The notes beneath the pieces were generated by a model that was given only the letters and a program-made list of their open reading frames with translations, did not search any database and was not told the origin of the DNA. Shown in pieces: positions 62,884 through 64,000 of a stretch of 64,000 nucleotides of DNA. The stretch comes from Bifidobacterium merycicum DSM 6492 (GTDB taxonomy: Bacteria > Actinomycetota > Actinomycetes > Actinomycetales > Bifidobacteriaceae). The stretch spans positions 1-64,000 of the forward strand of contig NZ_FQTX01000002.1 of the NCBI RefSeq assembly GCF_900129045.1, in the 5' to 3' direction. Every line of letters starts with the position of its first letter. Within the stretch, counting starts at the first letter, position 1. A program made the translations under genes and the position numbers.

Positions 62884-62916
62884 TCACTCGGACCTTTAGA
62901 AAGTTAAGGATTAAAA

Positions 62917-64000
62917 ATGGCTGAAGAGGTGCTTTCGGACCTTCATCACGTCCGCAACATCGGCATCATGGCTCACATCGATGCCGGTAAGACCACCACT
63001 ACCGAGCGTATTCTGTTCTACACCGGCAAGAACTACAAGATCGGCGAGACCCACGACGGTGCTTCCACCATGGACTTCATGGAGCAGGAGCAGGAGCGTG
63101 GTATCACCATCCAGTCCGCCGCTACCACCTGCTTCTGGCACCGCCAGTCCCACGACACCAAGGACAAGTTCCAGATCAACATCATCGACACCCCGGGCCA
63201 CGTGGACTTCACCGCCGAGGTGGAGCGCTCCCTGCGCGTGCTCGATGGTGCCGTTGCCGTGTTCGACGGCAAGGAAGGTGTGGAGCCGCAGTCCGAAACC
63301 GTGTGGCGTCAGGCCGATAAGTACGGCGTTCCGCGTATCTGCTTCATCAACAAGATGGATAAGCTGGGCGCGAACTTCTACTACTCCGTCGACACCATCA
63401 AGGACAAGCTGGGCGCGACCCCGCTTGTGATGCAGCTGCCGATCGGCGCCGAGAACGACTTCACCGGCGTCGTCGACCTGGTCGAGATGCAGGCTTACAT
63501 CTGGAACGGCACTGAGGAGCTCGGCGCCAAGTACGACACCACCGAGATCCCGGACGATCTGAAGGACAAGGCCGAGGAATACCACAACGCCCTCGTCGAG
63601 GCCGTTGCCGAAACCGATGACGCCCTGATGGAGAAGTTCTTCGGTGGCGAGGAAATCACTAAGGAAGAAATCCGCGCCGCTGTTCGCAAGCTGACCATCA
63701 ACAAGGAAGCCTTCCCGGTCTTCTGCGGTTCCGCGTTCAAGGATAAGGGCGTTCAGCCGATGCTCGACGGTGTGGTTGACTACCTGCCGAGCCCGGAGGA
63801 CGTGCCGGCCATCCAGGGTTACGACCCGCAGGATGAATCCATCGAAATCGACCGCAAGCCGCTGAAGTCCGATCCGTTCTCGGCTCTGGTCTTCAAGATC
63901 TCCACCCACCCGTTCTACGGCAAGCTCGTGTTCGTGCGTGTCTACTCCGGTGCCGTCAAGCAGGGCGATTCCGTGCTCGACTCCACCCGTGGCAAGAAGG
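62917..64000 (+). CDS. fusA: Elongation factor G (3' end outside window)
   Basis: EF-G is the translocation GTPase. The first 361 residues are present. The G1 motif [17 protein letters not shown]2 region [18 protein letters not shown]3 DTPGHVDFT and G4 NKMDKLGA are all intact, and the open frame reaches the window end. AAGTTAAGGA precedes ATG 62917. It follows rpsG by 33 bases. Confidence 0.98.
   Translation, partial: MAEEVLSDLHHVRNIGIMAHIDAGKTTTTERILFYTGKNYKIGETHDGASTMDFMEQEQERGITIQSAATTCFWHRQSHDTKDKFQINIIDTPGHVDFTAEVERSLRVLDGAVAVFDGKEGVEPQSETVWRQADKYGVPRICFINKMDKLGANFYYSVDTIKDKLGATPLVMQLPIGAENDFTGVVDLVEMQAYIWNGTEELGAKYDTTEIPDDLKDKAEEYHNALVEAVAETDDALMEKFFGGEEITKEEIRAAVRKLTINKEAFPVFCGSAFKDKGVQPMLDGVVDYLPSPEDVPAIQGYDPQDESIEIDRKPLKSDPFSALVFKISTHPFYGKLVFVRVYSGAVKQGDSVLDSTRGKK

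Overview
The window reads as a high-GC actinobacterial chromosome, most likely a Bifidobacterium. It carries a pupylation cluster (ARC, Dop, Pup, PafA) with no 20S proteasome genes, a Pup that already ends in Gly-Gly-Glu, a helicase-motif-poor PriA, a maltodextrin ABC operon without its own ATPase, and a gadB/gadC pair. The assignment rests on gene content and protein motifs read by eye. I cannot name the species.

Left end (1-10.2 kb, accessory). This part holds the C-terminal part of an unrecognised membrane protein, a solitary type I-E CRISPR-like repeat, and three minus-strand tRNAs (Val-GAC, Val-CAC, Gly-GCC). Upstream of the tRNAs is a compact candidate small RNA with its own promoter, a GNRA-capped hairpin and a terminator. 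Next comes a complete Wadjet (JetABCD) anti-plasmid system. jetA-jetB-jetC are translationally coupled, whereas jetD is set apart and sits between two copies, inverted in their interiors, of a roughly 187-bp palindromic repeat. A run of twelve G follows jetD.

Core block 1 (10.2-24.5 kb): a small membrane protein, rpoZ, metK, a PriA-like protein, a HAD phosphatase, fmt and serB. Then comes the pupylation cluster arc-dop-(inositol monophosphatase-like)-pup-pafA, followed by hup on the other strand.

Core block 2 (24.6-38.8 kb): a large flippase-like membrane protein with a degenerate kinase-like domain, purB, a Vsr-type endonuclease without a nearby methylase, a GNAT and an MFS transporter, dapB and dapA, RNase J, and aminopeptidase N. 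Two intergenic regions carry the same roughly 73-bp repeat.

Sugar and acid-stress block (39.2-51.9 kb): a divergent GH13 alpha-glucosidase and a maltodextrin operon (binding protein, two permeases, type I pullulanase, HAD phosphatase), with LacI-like half-sites between them. These are followed by a TraX-like membrane protein and the glutamate/GABA acid-resistance pair gadC and gadB.

Right end (52.2-64 kb): glmM, def, a DEDDh exonuclease, a GT4 glycosyltransferase, threonine aldolase, tRNA-His and a BASS-family transporter. A second structured RNA candidate follows, then a hexose-6-phosphate mutarotase gene flanked on both sides by exact 52-bp-period tandem palindrome arrays. The start of the str operon (rpsL, rpsG, fusA, cut by the window edge) closes the window.

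The observations I rate highest are the Wadjet locus with its repeat-flanked jetD, the two unassigned structured RNAs, the 52-bp arrays, and proteasome-free pupylation with a GGE-ending Pup.
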